A stretch of DNA of 64,000 nt from Malachius bipustulatus (lineage: Eukaryota > Arthropoda > Insecta > Coleoptera > Melyridae), in the NCBI GenBank assembly GCA_910589415.1, contig OU342637.1, positions 28,922,162 to 28,986,161 of the forward strand, written 5' to 3'. Of the stretch, positions 43,478-55,811 are shown piece after piece (the first letter of the stretch is position 1; the number at the start of each line of letters is the position of its first letter). The position numbers and the translations under genes were made by a program. The notes below the pieces were generated by a model. That model was not told where the DNA came from. It ran no database searches and saw nothing but the letters and a program-made list of their open reading frames with translations.

Positions 43478-45928
43478 TGTAGTGTAACTTACCTTTAAAT
43501 CCTGAGATCCTGCGTCTTGCGCAGTGAATTCAGTAATGTGGCCCCCTTAAATTGAATGACTGAAAAAGAAGAACCTCTTTGACGTTTGAAAAATCAACTG
43601 GTCTGTCATGAATGACTGTTTGGATCCCCGCTCTAATGTTTGATTTGAATTTTGAGGTTTTCCCGCCCTGAATTCTTGAATGTTTGAATTTAAAGATTAA
43701 CCCGCCCCGATTTCAAATAAATGGCCGACATTACTAACTTACGTTTGTGGTCGTTATTTACCTTGGCTCGTGTTTTACCTTTTGGCTCGTGTTCATCTAC
43801 CTGGGCTCGTGTTCGTCTAGTTTTTCACCTTGTTTTGGACCATCCGTTGTGTTCGTAGTAACCTCTTACCTTGTTTTTGGTTCTTTTATACACAGACATG
43901 AAGCAAAAGGTGGGAGATTTGAGATTAGTGAAACAAATGCATTTTAAAAACACCTACTTTATTCTAAGAGAAACCTAACAGTGCCTATACGCTCGCTGGG
44001 ACTCCCGAGTAAAAAGAGCGTGGCCAAGAAAAACCTCGATCAGCATCCCGAAATGAAAAGAATCAACGGTGGTCTGAAAAAGTGTAGATCAATCGTCTCG
44101 ACAACCGTCACCAAACTAATTGAACCCTCATTCACGACTCATTTGCGCGAATCATATTAAACCAGAAGCATTTTTACAGAAAGCTGGGATTGCCAGATTT
44201 CAACGAAAATGGGTTTAAGCATAATCCCTGAAAGCTGGGTGCCAGATTTTAGTAAAATGGGTTTTGTTAGTAAAGACGGTGTAACAGGGTCCTGCGAGGA
44301 AACTACCTGCCTATTGAGTTGGAGGGGCCCCTTTTATATGGGGTCCGATTAGGAAACTTCCCGTTGGCTGTAGATGGCCCCCCTGGCAAGGTCGAAAATG
44401 TTAGTTAGATTCACATAAGGCTCATACATTCTAGTTCAACAGTTCGGCAAACAATTAGCAATCAGAATGATCCACCCTTTTGAATTGAGTTTGACGAAGA
44501 ACGAGAAATGACCTTGACGTTGATTGGTTTCACAGAAAAATGAGAGAACCTGACTTTACAATTACATAGATCAATTTGAAAGCAAGATACACAATAATAA
44601 ATTGGACAGTTTCGTTGAATAAATAAGTTCATGAAATATAAATAAATAATCAAAAGAGTATAAGTTAATAAACAGCAATTAAATCAAAAAGGTTCAGTAG
44701 ACAATTTAAATAAGACATCAATTAAATAAGCGATCAAATAAATGGTTAAATAAACGGCATGAAAAATAAGCATAAAGAACGAACATGTGACCTGAGAAAA
44801 ATAGCATGACAAAACATAATAAATAGGTACGTGGTTATAAAATGTGGACGGCAGTAATTTATAGTTAGAAAATGGTTAAAACATATACGATAAAAATGAG
44901 GTGCGTCGACCTAATATTATTCTGGAGATACATAAAATGGTTGGTTGATAAATGGTTCAGTTTTGATATGTTCTCAGAAAATTATCATAAATTAAAATGT
45001 GGAAGAATTAAATAAACATTTTGGACACACACAGGTTAAATAATGCAGGCATGAATTGTAAAGTAAATAAATAGAGCAGTCATGTGGATGGCAAAATAAT
45101 GATAAATATAAAAGGTGTGTCCTTAGCACGTTTAGAATGATACAATAATATAAAATATGAGAAAGAAATCCTTTATGGTTTGTTAATCCATTTCTAATAA
45201 GAACCATGATGCACGTGTATGAGAGTTGTGATTAAAATCAGATCGTTAAAATATAGCCCCTCGTAGGTACCTATCTACCTAATACAGGAATGTGAAGTTA
45301 AATTATTCAATAAACTTTACTTTAAACCAATTTAGAATTTACCCTTATTTTATCAATTATCCCTTAATCAAAACTCATTATTTAGAAAAGGTGAAATAAT
45401 TTAATTTAAACAAATCAGCTGAATGAACTGTAGGTAAAAATAAAGCATGGCATTTAAAACGTGATGAGGTTCAACCCTATTGTATTGAAAGAATAACAAT
45501 TTTTTTGCTTTAAGATCTGGAGGTTCAAATTAATTAATTTACTTACGGTAGGTAGGTAGGTACTACGAAGGATAATGATTAAACAGACAGAACCAATTAA
45601 ACAATAAGTAGTTGTATGCAAAATGGAAATATGATTTCAATAACACGTGTCTACTTACTTACAAACAAGAAATAAATACAGACCTTTGTTTTCTTTCGGA
45701 AATGACACCGACTGCTTCTCTCGACGACCCGGATCAAAGTGCCTTCAGGAATCCGTAACCCAACCAAAAAAACGAGGCCTACTAAAATGACATCTGACGT
45801 TTCTAGGTTTGAAAACTTGACAACTGACATATCGAATACACAGAATATCCGTGAATGGTAGAAACTTTACGTTTTCGATTTTAACATGCGTATTGTTGAC
45901 ATTTGTAAAGGCAAACTGGGTCACTTCA
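43478..45928 (-). repeat. 5' LTR of the LARD-like element (minus-strand orientation)
   Basis: 2,451 bp, offset by 4,223 bp from its partner and collinear without indels. The TATA box equivalent is at 44330-44338 and the polyadenylation signal at 43958-43963. This LTR would drive transcription leftward into the interior. Confidence 0.92.
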
Positions 45929-46588
45929 CCGTTGAGTCTTGATCTCAATCTTGATCTCAAAATCTGGATCAGTTTCTGGTCTTTCTCTCGAAGTGCGCGC
46001 ATGTCCAGGATGATTTTATCGCTGAGCTATTAGAAGACCTGGAAGCATTATCACTGATGAGTCCTTTGATAGTATTTATGGTAACCGAATGATAATTATT
46101 AGATGTCACTACAATCGTTGAAAGCCCCTCACTAAAGGTTAGGGAGTTAATCATCAATGCATCCATTAGATATGTTTCCCATATTCGTTTTTTGATATTC
46201 TCGACCACTGCATTCCGAGACACCTCAGTTGTGTTCTGTATTCTGGATCAAGCTAGACATTTCTCCGAGCTTCTCATTCTTGCATAACAACAATACGGTA
46301 AAGTGACTGTGAACATCGTCTCTTTGTCGAACACGGCTAAAATCGTATATTTAAGCCATTCGGAAGGTTCTTAGCGTAACAATCGATTTATGATCTTGCA
46401 CTAATCCTACCGCTCTCCTATACTGAATCCACTGAACAATTATTCTACTTCTAATAGGATTAAGCTGCTGTCGAGAATTTACTGGGCGCAGTAAACGAGA
46501 CACAAACTATTAGAATAAAAAAGGGCTCAGCGACTCTAAGAATACGTGATTTATGTCAAGTAAATGACATAGATACAGTTAAGTATTT

Positions 46589-46632
46589 AGTAAAAGAGGA
46601 TATTAATAATTTTATTAATATCCTCTTTTACT
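46589..46632. repeat. Perfect 20-bp hairpin
   Basis: Arms AGTAAAAGAGGATATTAATA and its exact complement are separated by only ATTT. The stem is too short for a typical animal microRNA precursor. Confidence 0.88.
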
Positions 46633-47148
46633 TTATTGTTACTTGGATGACTCTCTTCTTATACAGTGCGAATCTTTAGTGCCCCCATCTGTCTTTTTTA
46701 TTTGGGATAGTATAGAATATCCCATTTTGCATTTCATGCTTCCTTGAAAAATTTAATCTGAGGTTTGTTGACTTGGCCCTTAAAAGTCCATTAAAAACCA
46801 ATACGAAGGGTACATGTCATAAATGATCTGATTTTAACCAGAAAACTTTTTCCTAACATCACTATTTACACACACGTTTATAAAAGTTATCATAGTGGCG
46901 TTGAGGTATAAGAAGTAGCGATCAATTGTCCAAACCACAGAGTAAACACTATGTAAGATTTATAAAATAGACAACATTCGATGACAACAATAGTGATGGG
47001 CAAAACAGTGCTATTCAAACAATATTTACTTTTACCATCAAATCACATATAACATATAGTATTATGTTGATTGTATGTGTTAATATTATTTACTGGGAGG
47101 CCAGATGTTATAAAATTCTAAGATCAGCTCAATAAAGGAAATAGTAGC

Positions 47149-47215
47149 GTACCTGTATTACCAACATTGACACTTACTAAGCGTTAGAAAGCGTTAGTGT
47201 CGGTAATACAGGTAC
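47149..47215. repeat. Imperfect hairpin
   Basis: The outer 14 bp GTACCTGTATTACC pair exactly with 47202-47215. After a bulge, GACAC pairs with GTGTC. The loop contains GCGTTAG twice. Confidence 0.75.
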
Positions 47216-47428
47216 CCTAGGGAAATAGATACTAACCTCGCAACTCTATTATATTATTGGTATTGACACATATCTGTCAAATTTCACGCACTCGCAATCA
47301 GCTGGACCATTGACCATTCGAATATACTATAATAATTACTCGATCTGTCGATCATGGCATGTTTATTGTAATAATGATATACGACACCGTTTAATTGAAT
47401 AAAAGTGTCTTGTTATGCTCGTAGGAAA

Positions 47429-47538
47429 AGTATACTGTGAAACACGTGCACAAAAGCAATTTCTCAGTCGTGTGATATGCGGTACCTACTCGACTTGTGA
47501 GAAATATGCTACTTTATCGACTTGTTTCACAGTATACT
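47429..47538. repeat. Long imperfect hairpin (110 bp)
   Basis: The ends pair perfectly over AGTATACTGTGAAAC. Further in, ATTTCTCA and GGTACC-flanking segments also pair with mismatches, giving arms of ~50 nt. The length and imperfect pairing would suit either a small MITE or a microRNA-like precursor. Confidence 0.7.
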
Positions 47539-50144
47539 ATTCATCAATTCCATTTGGGAATATAAAATTACAAATGCTAATTACATCCCTTAATCATTTA
47601 CTAAACTGGGCAATTCTCGGCTTATTACTTAGTCCTATTTAGAATGCCATTTCACATATTAGCATGTTATAATCATCTCATGGTAATTTACTCTCTACCT
47701 GGTCAGTATAATAGCGACATCTGCATACGTTAACATCGTTTCCTGAATTAATTGCGCCTAATTCGAAAACATCCTGTATGTACATATAATTACACAAGTA
47801 GCTGCGTTAGTGTTTCTAATATCAAGAGACATTCCTTTCCTACCATCTGACGTTTAACCCCTGGGCGAGGAGTGTTAAGAGCGAGGCAAGTGTGAAACAC
47901 GCATCGGTGTGCCAAGAGCCATAGCCTTTGATGCCGTATTGTAATTAAGGGCCCGTTCAAAGGACCCAGGCTGCCCTAGATATGACACACGAGGGTCAAC
48001 ACTAACTGAAAACTGCCGCAAATTAACGCCAACAGTCGAGGGATGACAGCAGCGTTCTCAACAACGAGGTCTTGTTTCGTACTTTGAGCGGAGATGTGAA
48101 AGGGGAACGCGGTCGAGCAGCGATGTCAAATTGGAAGGAAGAAAATTAGGGTAGTTATTATGTTTTTAGGTGCCGTATTTTGTTTGAAAGATAATTATTA
48201 TGGGAATAGTTACCCTAATATATTTTTTTAAGTTCCTAGCTGTTACTATTTGGATAGCAGCAATCAAATAATATCGTGAGATCAAATTGAATCATAATCT
48301 AGGCTGGCTTTGGTTTAAAAAAAAACATGTCTCAGATTGCATCTGTAAAATTGTAAAATGAAAAATTCTGATGGTTTACAGTTTTACAGATTCCATCTCA
48401 GACATTTGACTTTTTCCATGTCCTGCATAAATTAAGTTTCCATTTTCTGTCGTCACGTTTTCTTCATACTTGAAAGAACATAAGTCAGGAATTTACCCTC
48501 TCCATGACCCATCCGCCATTCTTCCGTTAATTTTTGTCATTAGATTTTTCAGTTTTTATATTTTTGTTACAAACACATAAAAGAAACAACTAAATTATTA
48601 TTATCAGTATTTTTATTCTCAATTCTGAAGATATCAAAGAAATTCTGGCAACCTTGTTCACGGGAATTTAGGACGATGCGGTTCCACCCCGAATCGTTAC
48701 CGCAGCTACGTCATCCCCTATATTACAACGAGTAGCTGCTTTATTTAACCAGCTGTTTTATTTAACAGCTACGGCCTGGATTTGCAAAATCACACTTCTT
48801 ATCGAAGATTTCGCCTCTAAAAGACATCACTGTGAGAGGGACAGAATAAGGAGCTTCCCGGATGGCCTACTTTCGTCCTTGCAGGATAATTGCTCACGCC
48901 CACCAAATACCTATCTACCTTCGCGAGCTAGCTGTAGTGTACGAGCCCGATCGTAAAGATCTGGTAAATGAGGACTTTGTCTTCTTGGAGCGATACAATA
49001 TAAAGGAAGGTTTTGCTGAAGTCGCGGTTTTTGTTGGTGCAGAAAGGAAACAATCGTTAAGTTAGGTCGATTATAAAAGCTGGGAAGTTAAATGTGAGCG
49101 AGCGTTAAAAATGGTTCATGTTTGATTTTATGTAATGTTCTTGAATGGCTCTGCTAGCAAATGGATTTGTCATATAAACTAGCTTATAACAAGCTCATCT
49201 AAGAGCACCGAAAAAAACATTTACCTATTTAAAATAGTGAGGTTTATGATTAATTTTTTTTTTCTTCTTTTCAGGTAGCTGCGTCTTCGCACTTTGATTG
49301 AAAGGTTAGTTATATTTTTATTATTAAAAATAGACGCGTCATTTTATTTTTAGGTCAATTTGGATAATTATCGATATTAGGCATTAGCTAAGAAGCTTTA
49401 AAACCTCCGGACGTCTGCACTCTAACCTCTTTCTGATCAAAATTAGCTTTCACATAGTTTCAGTTTCTAAAAAGTCAGTGTTTCAAATCTCTAATACTGA
49501 ATCGTTAGGGCTCATACTCTCCTTTCATATTTCCAGTGCCCCTGATTAATCAAAACGCCTTTGACAAGGTTAACCAGACATACAAGGTCCTGGAGTACCT
49601 TGAAGCGAGTTACCTCAGGATTACTTAGGGGACGAGTTCAAGTAAGCGCTGGGCACTAAAATATTTTATGAGAAGATGTCTCGTCTGATTACAGAAGATT
49701 CTGGTCCTCACATTGCTTTTCCAGTCCTTCCATGCTAAAGTTATGTCGCTTTGACTGATCCTAAATCTGCTACTCGGACGGCTACCAGCTAGGTCTCCAA
49801 CAAGGGCTATGTCTCCATCCGCGGCAGTGGAAGTTTGTGGCTAGCTGTCGAGGTCGAGCACCCCCTCGACTATGTATCCATCGACACGTCCAAAACCTTA
49901 GAGTTAGGAAGGTTTTTATAATAGTGCTATAGTGGTACCACATCCACGTAGTGTCCATGAACCTGAAGGCACCACCCTGAAATCTATAATTTTACCCCAT
50001 AACGATTTGTATCATGTTTTATCTAAACCGTGTTAGCCATGGTACTCACAAAAAATGATACCACGCTAGTTAGTTCTCACGATATTGAAGTTAAGACACA
50101 AAACAAGATACAAAACAACTTCGTTTGTCCGTGTGAATTGAAGA

Positions 50145-51300
50145 CAAAGATAAAGATAAACTTTATTCAGCAATAAATAGGGTCTTAGCATTGTAAAATA
50201 TAACTAGAACGATCAAATAAATCATTTTAATAGTTCACATGGTGTACTATGTATAATATGGCAGCTAGAGGTAGCTGATGTGACACTGGAGAAACTCCTC
50301 AATTGCATAATGGTGCCAGTTTTAGTAGAAAGCATTTTAAACGCCGCAGCGATGTTGTACCTAAGTGTTCTAAGGATCTCAGCTGTGATTTTGATGCGTA
50401 TTCTTAAGGCCCAGTAGTTTGTACCGGATTTGCTTTTGACCATTCTGTGGAATATTACAACTACATTACCCTTCATTCTGGTGTCGGGGGTTGTGAAGGT
50501 CTTGATGTTTGGTAGTACTCTGTTTTCTGCTACAAGCAACAGCCTGCAAGATGTAGACAGCATAGTGAGTTCAGATGCCTAGCTCCAAGAAAAGAGGTTT
50601 GCCGTGACCACGACTTCTCTTACCACTCATTATCCTGATGACTCCTCCTGATGTCTGCTGACTAAGAATCCTGTTTGCTATAGGAGATGCGGCCCCCATC
50701 TCATTTTTATGATATGTTGCAGTGCAAAGTTCTTGTCATTAATTTTGCTTATAGACATCAATTTTCTAATTGCGTAGGTATCACTCAGATGGTCTAGCTG
50801 GCAGTTGCATTTTAATTTGCTGCCGAGTTTGAAGCCTAGGAATGGCATTGAGAAAGCCGTGTTATCGAGTTGTAAGTGATGGGATAAAGAAAAGAAAACC
50901 GTTTTTTCCTCGTTCAACTTATACCTGTAGTAATAGATCTATTTTCCTTATTGATGATCCTCTTGTAACAATTGTCATGTCATCCGTATAGAGTTTAATG
51001 TAGGTCTGAAATGTTTAATGCAAAGTCGTCCATGCATTCTATAAAAGGTCGCGGTCCAGTTATGGAGCCCTGTGGTTTTCTTATAGGGGCAATGATTGTC
51101 TTAGAGATGGCCTGTCGTCTGTTTTGGAGGTAACTGTGAAAAAGTTCCGTTGGTTCACCTTCCACATTTTGACCATATATACCTCTCACACCTTTGCTCT
51201 CTAATTTGAAGAGAAGTGTATGGTGATCCATGCTGATATGATTTTTTATTACCAGGAAGCTCTTTGATTATCTCCAAACAACTCAATCCGGTTGATGTCC
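50145..51300 (-). pseudogene. Non-LTR retrotransposon ORF2 pseudogene (Jockey-like)
   Basis: Reading the minus strand from ~51300: FLVIKNHISMDHHTLLFKLE, which is the decayed AFD...H.ILL block; ELFHSYLQNRRQ; a degenerate GVPQGS motif reading PQGSITGPRPFIECMDDF; then LYTDDMTIVTRG (about 50960-50990), the catalytic YADD box with Thr for Ala. It continues as NEEKTVFFSLS and FLGFKLGSKL, and a C-terminal block (50563-50222) with TRMKGNVVV and KSKSGTNYW. The order matches Jockey-type RT, thumb and C-terminus. Frames change several times and stops occur. The 3' end shows AATAAAGTTTATCTTTATC, with an ATCTTT-type tail near 50145. The endonuclease domain is missing, so it is 5'-truncated and dead. Confidence 0.83.
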
Positions 51301-52666
51301 TATAAAAAAATCGTAGAAATTAAAGGTAGAATCGGCTTTAAAATTGGCATTTTTCCTCTCTCTCACACAAAGATGTCGATTCTACGCCTTCAATTTCTGC
51401 TCAAATGGTCGGAAGTATAAGTTTAATTTAATTAAGGTCAAGTTCATCGTATTTACATCTCTAAAATTTAGATTTCTTAGACCTTAAAGTGATTGCACAA
51501 TCAGAAACTTCGTACGCCTCTGTTCTTTACGATCTTTGAAACTCGTAAGTGCGAAATTACAGCGATAATGAGAGCTTCATCTGTATAAACTAACGCTAAA
51601 TCTCGGATTAATATATTCGCCCGTTTGTAAACTTCTCCTCCCCATTAAGATCTTACATTTTTTTAGTCGAAAACTTTCACATCTGTTTTGCATTCGTAGC
51701 CTGTTATCCCACCGGTTGTCAGAGCCAACTACGTCTTAAATTTGAATTACTGTCAGGCTCTCAGTGAAAACAACTTAAATTATTCAGCTCTACTTGTTAG
51801 CATCTGATATTTAATTAATATTAGAAGGCGAATAAACTTAAATTGTATTAGAAAGGCGAGATTCCCGGATGTTAAAGGGGAAGTTCTTACTGATGCATTG
51901 GTTATGCAAAAGGTGATAGAATTTATAATTTGATGTTAAACTTGCATAACTGAATTTAATAGCAGTCCCATGTTTTACACAATTATTATTCCAAAGTTAT
52001 ATATCTACTTATACTTGTTCATATTTTGAATTACCTAAAGTGCATGATGAAATAGTGCTAGTGCTAGTGCTAGTGCTAGTGCTAGTTTAGAACTTGTAAA
52101 TTAACATATCAAGAGCTCAGTATATTTAAATCATTAACATTTTAGCTTAGTGGATATTTTAATTACTTAGTATTAAAAAAAAAGAGAGAAACTCCAGATT
52201 TTCAGCTCTGGTGGAATCTTTATTATCGAAACTGATCGGGATCCCAGCAACCATAATGTCTTTTTTTATTGTTTCATTCTCTTATATCTTATGTGTTCAT
52301 TATTCTGCTGTGTGTCAGTTTTATGGTGGCTTTAGATTTGTTGTCTGGTTAGTTGTTATACTATCGTCTCACAGTGATCCTGATTTTTGATAATAATTAT
52401 AAATTAATCGACAAGTTATATTTTCTCTAAGTGCAGTCAGAATTCCATTGTGGCATCTCAGGTAAACGCAGAAAGTTTTCGCTTTCTGATTCACCGTTTG
52501 CAAGAATTTTTTTGAAATGGTGCAAAAGAGGAGAAAGATTTGTAACAAGATAGTCAAAGATGCAATAAGACCTAGATGTGTAAAAAAACATGAACCTCGG
52601 GTGGATTTTGAAGCTTTTTGAGGGTTAGACTTTCTAATTTAGAGAGCAAACGACTTGCTGGCTTTT
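51301..52666. other. Gene-poor A+T-rich stretch
   Basis: No coding or transposon motif was recognised apart from the hexamer repeat at 52054-52086. Confidence 0.45.
52054..52086 (+). repeat. (GTGCTA)n microsatellite, second locus
   Basis: About five perfect units of the same hexamer found at 30883-30923, with unrelated flanks. Confidence 0.87.
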
Positions 52667-52670
52667 ATTG

Positions 52671-53764
52671 TGAAACGAACTATTTCACCCTTAGAGGGGA
52701 AAAATAGTCGCTGAGAGCATGAGACAAGAAAAAACAAGAGTCGTAGGTTGAGTCGCTAGTCTAGGAGGGTCAATAATAACCAGCAGGTCAGCAGAACAAC
52801 AGGTACTCTTTATTGAAAAATATAAAATATATCACAGCTATTAATATGACACTCTTGAGCACGGTTAACAATTAAAAAAACAGAGCGTGCGGTTTAGCAG
52901 AATGAATTGGTCGGGTGCTAGTAGTTCACAAGGCACTTAGCTTCGTATGGCTCTTCAGTGCGAGGATGACGATTGTTAGGTCGGGAGCCCTGCGGAGCGA
53001 GCTACAAGTCTAGCTGGAAGTAGACTGGATCTTCAGGCTTGGCTCCGGAACTTGCTTCGATTCGAAAGGTGGACTTGGTAGCAAAGAAAATCTGCCCTGG
53101 TACGGACAATCTGCTTGGCACGGAAAAGGCAGTTGCCTCCGGGAATAAGATGGCCTCCAGGAAAAAGATTGCCTCCAAGAAAAAATTGCCTCCAGGGAAA
53201 AAGCTGTAATTTCATTGGTATCAGAAACACTCTTGCATTAATGAACGGTCCGATCGAGTCTGCTTGCCAAGGGTACATAAAATGATGTCCCGTCCTCAAG
53301 ATAGGTTGAGATAAAAATGTGATCGGCGAAATTTTACAAGCGGAGCGAAACTCGATCGGATTTAAAAGCTGTAATTAAAATTAGCATACGGTATTAAGAA
53401 AATATGATCGGTATAATTCTAGCACAATTAACAAAATCATTCTACACCACTCACCAAGCCAAAAACGTGAGGGATGGTTATAATAATGAACAGTAAATTC
53501 AAGACGCCATTGTCTATTATTCGCAACAGGTATTTGCGTGGACCTTCCTGAGCGAATTCCAGAAGTGAAAAGAAGGTGAAAACGCAGGTATGATGATGAA
53601 ACGCACCTGATTTCAACTCGACAGTCGAGGTCGACGAGACTCGACAAACTCGAGGCCTCCAGTCGGCCGTGCACTAAACGCCACCATCACTCACTCACTG
53701 CGCGCGCCCGCCGTTGTCTCCGTGTTGCTGGCATTTAGCCGGTACGTACGAAATGTACGTTACA
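52671..53764 (-). mobile_element. Candidate solo LTR (1,094 bp)
   Basis: Starts TGAAACG and ends CGTTACA, with ATTG directly outside both ends (52667-52670, 53765-53768). The segment is less A+T-rich than its flanks. AATAAAGAG on the minus strand (around 52807) lies ~135 bp from the end, the same layout as the family-1 LTRs. The terminal inversion is one base short of perfect. No second copy or internal region is visible. Support rests on TG...CA ends, the 4-bp duplication and composition. Confidence 0.55.
53133..53210. repeat. 18-bp minisatellite, four units
   Basis: TTGCCTCC or TGGCCTCC recurs at 53133, 53151, 53169 and 53186, each followed by GGGAA/AGGAAAAAGA-like bases. On the minus strand this gives a GGNLFP-like hexapeptide repeat. 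It lies within the candidate LTR. Confidence 0.82.
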
Positions 53765-53768
53765 ATTG

Positions 53769-55120
53769 AGTTACCATTCCACGTGTGGAAGCTGCATGTA
53801 GTTTCTTTATTGTGGAGTTATCTAAAACGTAGAATTGCGGAGTGGTCCTTGCTTTGCATGCTATAATATCATACGCTTTTTTATTACGCTTTCGATATTC
53901 GAAAATTGAGCTGTAAATTTGGAAGAATCCGGCGCATGGGTCGTGTCAGCTAAACTGGCCATGACGTCATTGATGATATCATCTTGATGTCAAACTTATG
54001 TCCATAAAGAGCGCAAACTCTAAACATGTGGTGATATAATTTTATGTGATAAGCCCGAGCGAAGCAGTCGGATCAATTATAATTATTAAAATTACACACA
54101 TGTGATTAGTTACCTACGTCATATAGTTACTTTTAAAGTCTAATCTTGTTAAAATTTTGGATTTTCTAATATTATCTGCTTAATTTTTGGAATTAAATCT
54201 GGTTTAGTTGACAGAAAAAAGCAATCTCAACTATCTTAATAATAATAATGCCATGCTGGCAGCAATGGATTTCCGTTATGACATCTTCATGAGCGAGTGG
54301 AAGAGAAATAAATAAATACACGAAGTAGTATTATATTTCATTTAAAAATGCGAGGGAGGCTTTTATAAATTCGTTTTTTTTATATCATCGGTATCGGTAG
54401 GTACGAAAAAAAAATAAGCATACTCATGGTGAAATAAGCTTAATTTAGGGCGACATCATTGACGGAGTTTCGCTGCGTTGTACACATAGAAAAATCTCCA
54501 ATATATCATTGGAATTGTCGCTTTCAATCAGAACGAGAGCGATTCATTTCGATGATTTATTTTTCAATTATTCAAAGGGACGTTTTTAATCCATCGACTC
54601 AGCTTTATAAACGAGGAACAGGTGTCTTTGCCCTGATGATAAATCGCCACATTAGGCTTGCTCATATTTAGTACGTACAATCCTACCTACATCGATTAAA
54701 ATTATTATTGTGATTTTCGGCAGGTAAATTCATTGTTGTTCCCTTCCTTCTCCTGCATTTTGAATTGATGAAATAAATAGTCTTAGAAATTGAAAACCAT
54801 TATGACCTACATGGAGTCGTCTTGACACATTTAAATGACTAGTGCTTTATCAAATAATACGCAAAATGTCCTAAAATCTACTCTGTTAAGGTACACTGGT
54901 GGATACGCATCGGCGGTTACGTGTACGCAAGTGATGCTTCCTATCCTCGTGTAAACTTATAATTCACTGGATAGCTGAAAAGCAGTCATATTTATAGGTT
55001 GATTTCCGGTGACGTCATCTATTTCCATCGTAACAACAGCCGCGGTCTTTCCGATGATGTCATAAATTTCTTAGTCTGATTATGACTAAGGGATCTGAAG
55101 TAACGTCGGATACAATACAT
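53769..55120. other. Gene-poor stretch
   Basis: No gene was recognised. A palindromic TTCCACGTGTGGAA (about 53777) contains a CACGTG E-box, and GTGACGTCATC near 55009 contains a CRE-like site. Either could be chance. Confidence 0.4.
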
Positions 55121-55124
55121 ATTT

Positions 55125-55807
55125 TGCAGTTTCATTCCCTCCTCCTATATCCTTGCTATCAGACGTTACATCAGACCTGAATAAGTCATCACCTGACTTG
55201 GGTATCTTTAACATTATCAGAGAGAAAACCTCGCCCGTTGTTACCGGGAAATAACTACTAGAGGGGGTGTGTCGTCACCAACCCTTCAGCCTATAAATAG
55301 AACCGCTCTTTCAGCTGTCAAATAACATTCGGGCGGCTCTCAGAAGCATGCTCAGCGTTGGAGAACGAAAGTAACACCGAGGAAAGTATTCAGCGGAGGA
55401 AAGCTAATCTAAATTGGAGCACTGCTGCCTGGAACGGCGACCAGAAACTGGAGAATCAAATCGGTGAAGGAGAGATGATCCAAAGCCCGGTTATCAGAAA
55501 AACTGATCATATGCAGATGCTGGAGAAACGAACCAACTATGGAACTGCGCTCGGTGAGGACATCCAGTGCAGAAATTCCAACAACAGAAAAAACACCGTC
55601 CGAGGCAATGGAGGAGACTCCATACCTTACAAAAAACACAGGATTCTGTAAGGTGTACAGTCAGTTTATCAGTTTACAGAAGGAGTAAAGCATCTCTTGC
55701 GCACACGTAACCGCTAATGGTGTCTATTGCAGTTCTAGACGGAACGTTCCGAGCCGTGAAAGCCCTCTACACACATTCTGGAACAATAAAGATTGAACTT
55801 GAAGTCA
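55125..55807 (+). mobile_element. Candidate solo LTR or compact transcription unit (683 bp)
   Basis: A strong core promoter is visible: TATAAATAG at 55292-55300 with TTCAGCTG, an initiator-like string, ~17-20 bp downstream. AATAAA at 55785-55790 gives a defined transcript of ~490 nt. The segment from TGCAGTTT (55125) to GAAGTCA (55807) is bounded by ATTT on both sides (55121-55124, 55808-55811), so a solo LTR with long R and very short U5 is the best reading. A 97-codon plus-strand frame (55358-55651) starts at TTG rather than ATG and has no known domain. The alternative is a small host gene or lncRNA. The ends were chosen from few possibilities, so the duplication is suggestive rather than decisive. 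Confidence 0.42.
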
Positions 55808-55811
55808 ATTT

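Larger units (their letters stand above)
39255..45928 (-). mobile_element. Complete non-autonomous LTR retrotransposon (LARD-like), 6,674 bp
   Basis: Two direct repeats of identical length (2,451 bp) flank a 1,772-bp interior. Both begin TGTAGTGTAACTTACC and end GGGTCACTTCA. An exact CCGT duplication sits outside (39251-39254, 45929-45932). I count three substitutions between the LTRs, at 39652, 40376 and 41005 relative to the left copy. The interior has no gag, protease, RT, RNase H or integrase motif. It holds a primer-binding-site-like sequence, a T-rich leader (minus strand), G+T-rich tandem repeats and a 30-bp minisatellite. On the minus strand each LTR has TATAAAAGG then AATAAA, and the putative primer site lies 4 bp inside the LTR at 43478, so the element is read right to left. 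Large LTRs with a non-coding core resemble LARDs. It must depend on proteins from another element. Confidence 0.93.
45933..50144. other. Gene-poor stretch with hairpin cluster and one complex island
   Basis: No gene was recognised. Minus-strand frame 45969-46223 (84 codons) has no known domain. Hairpins at 46589-47538 are listed separately. The block at about 47850-48140 has higher G+C and complexity. At 49535-49620 a pyrimidine tract plus CAG precedes an open segment containing AFDKVNQTYKVLEYLE. This could be an exon or a decayed RT block, and I cannot decide. Confidence 0.4.

Noticed and set aside
39255..45928. Segmental tandem duplication or assembly artefact
   Set aside because: TG...CA ends, equal repeat lengths, an exact CCGT duplication and a primer-site-like sequence together fit an LTR element much better.
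45969..46223. Possible host exon beside the LTR insertion
   Set aside because: The frame has no recognised domain, no supported splice sites and does not continue on the other side of the LTR element.
49535..49620. Possible coding exon with AFDKVNQTYKVLEYLE
   Set aside because: It resembles a decayed RT AFD block as much as an exon. Flanking sequence contains stops and no further RT motif, so I did not call it.
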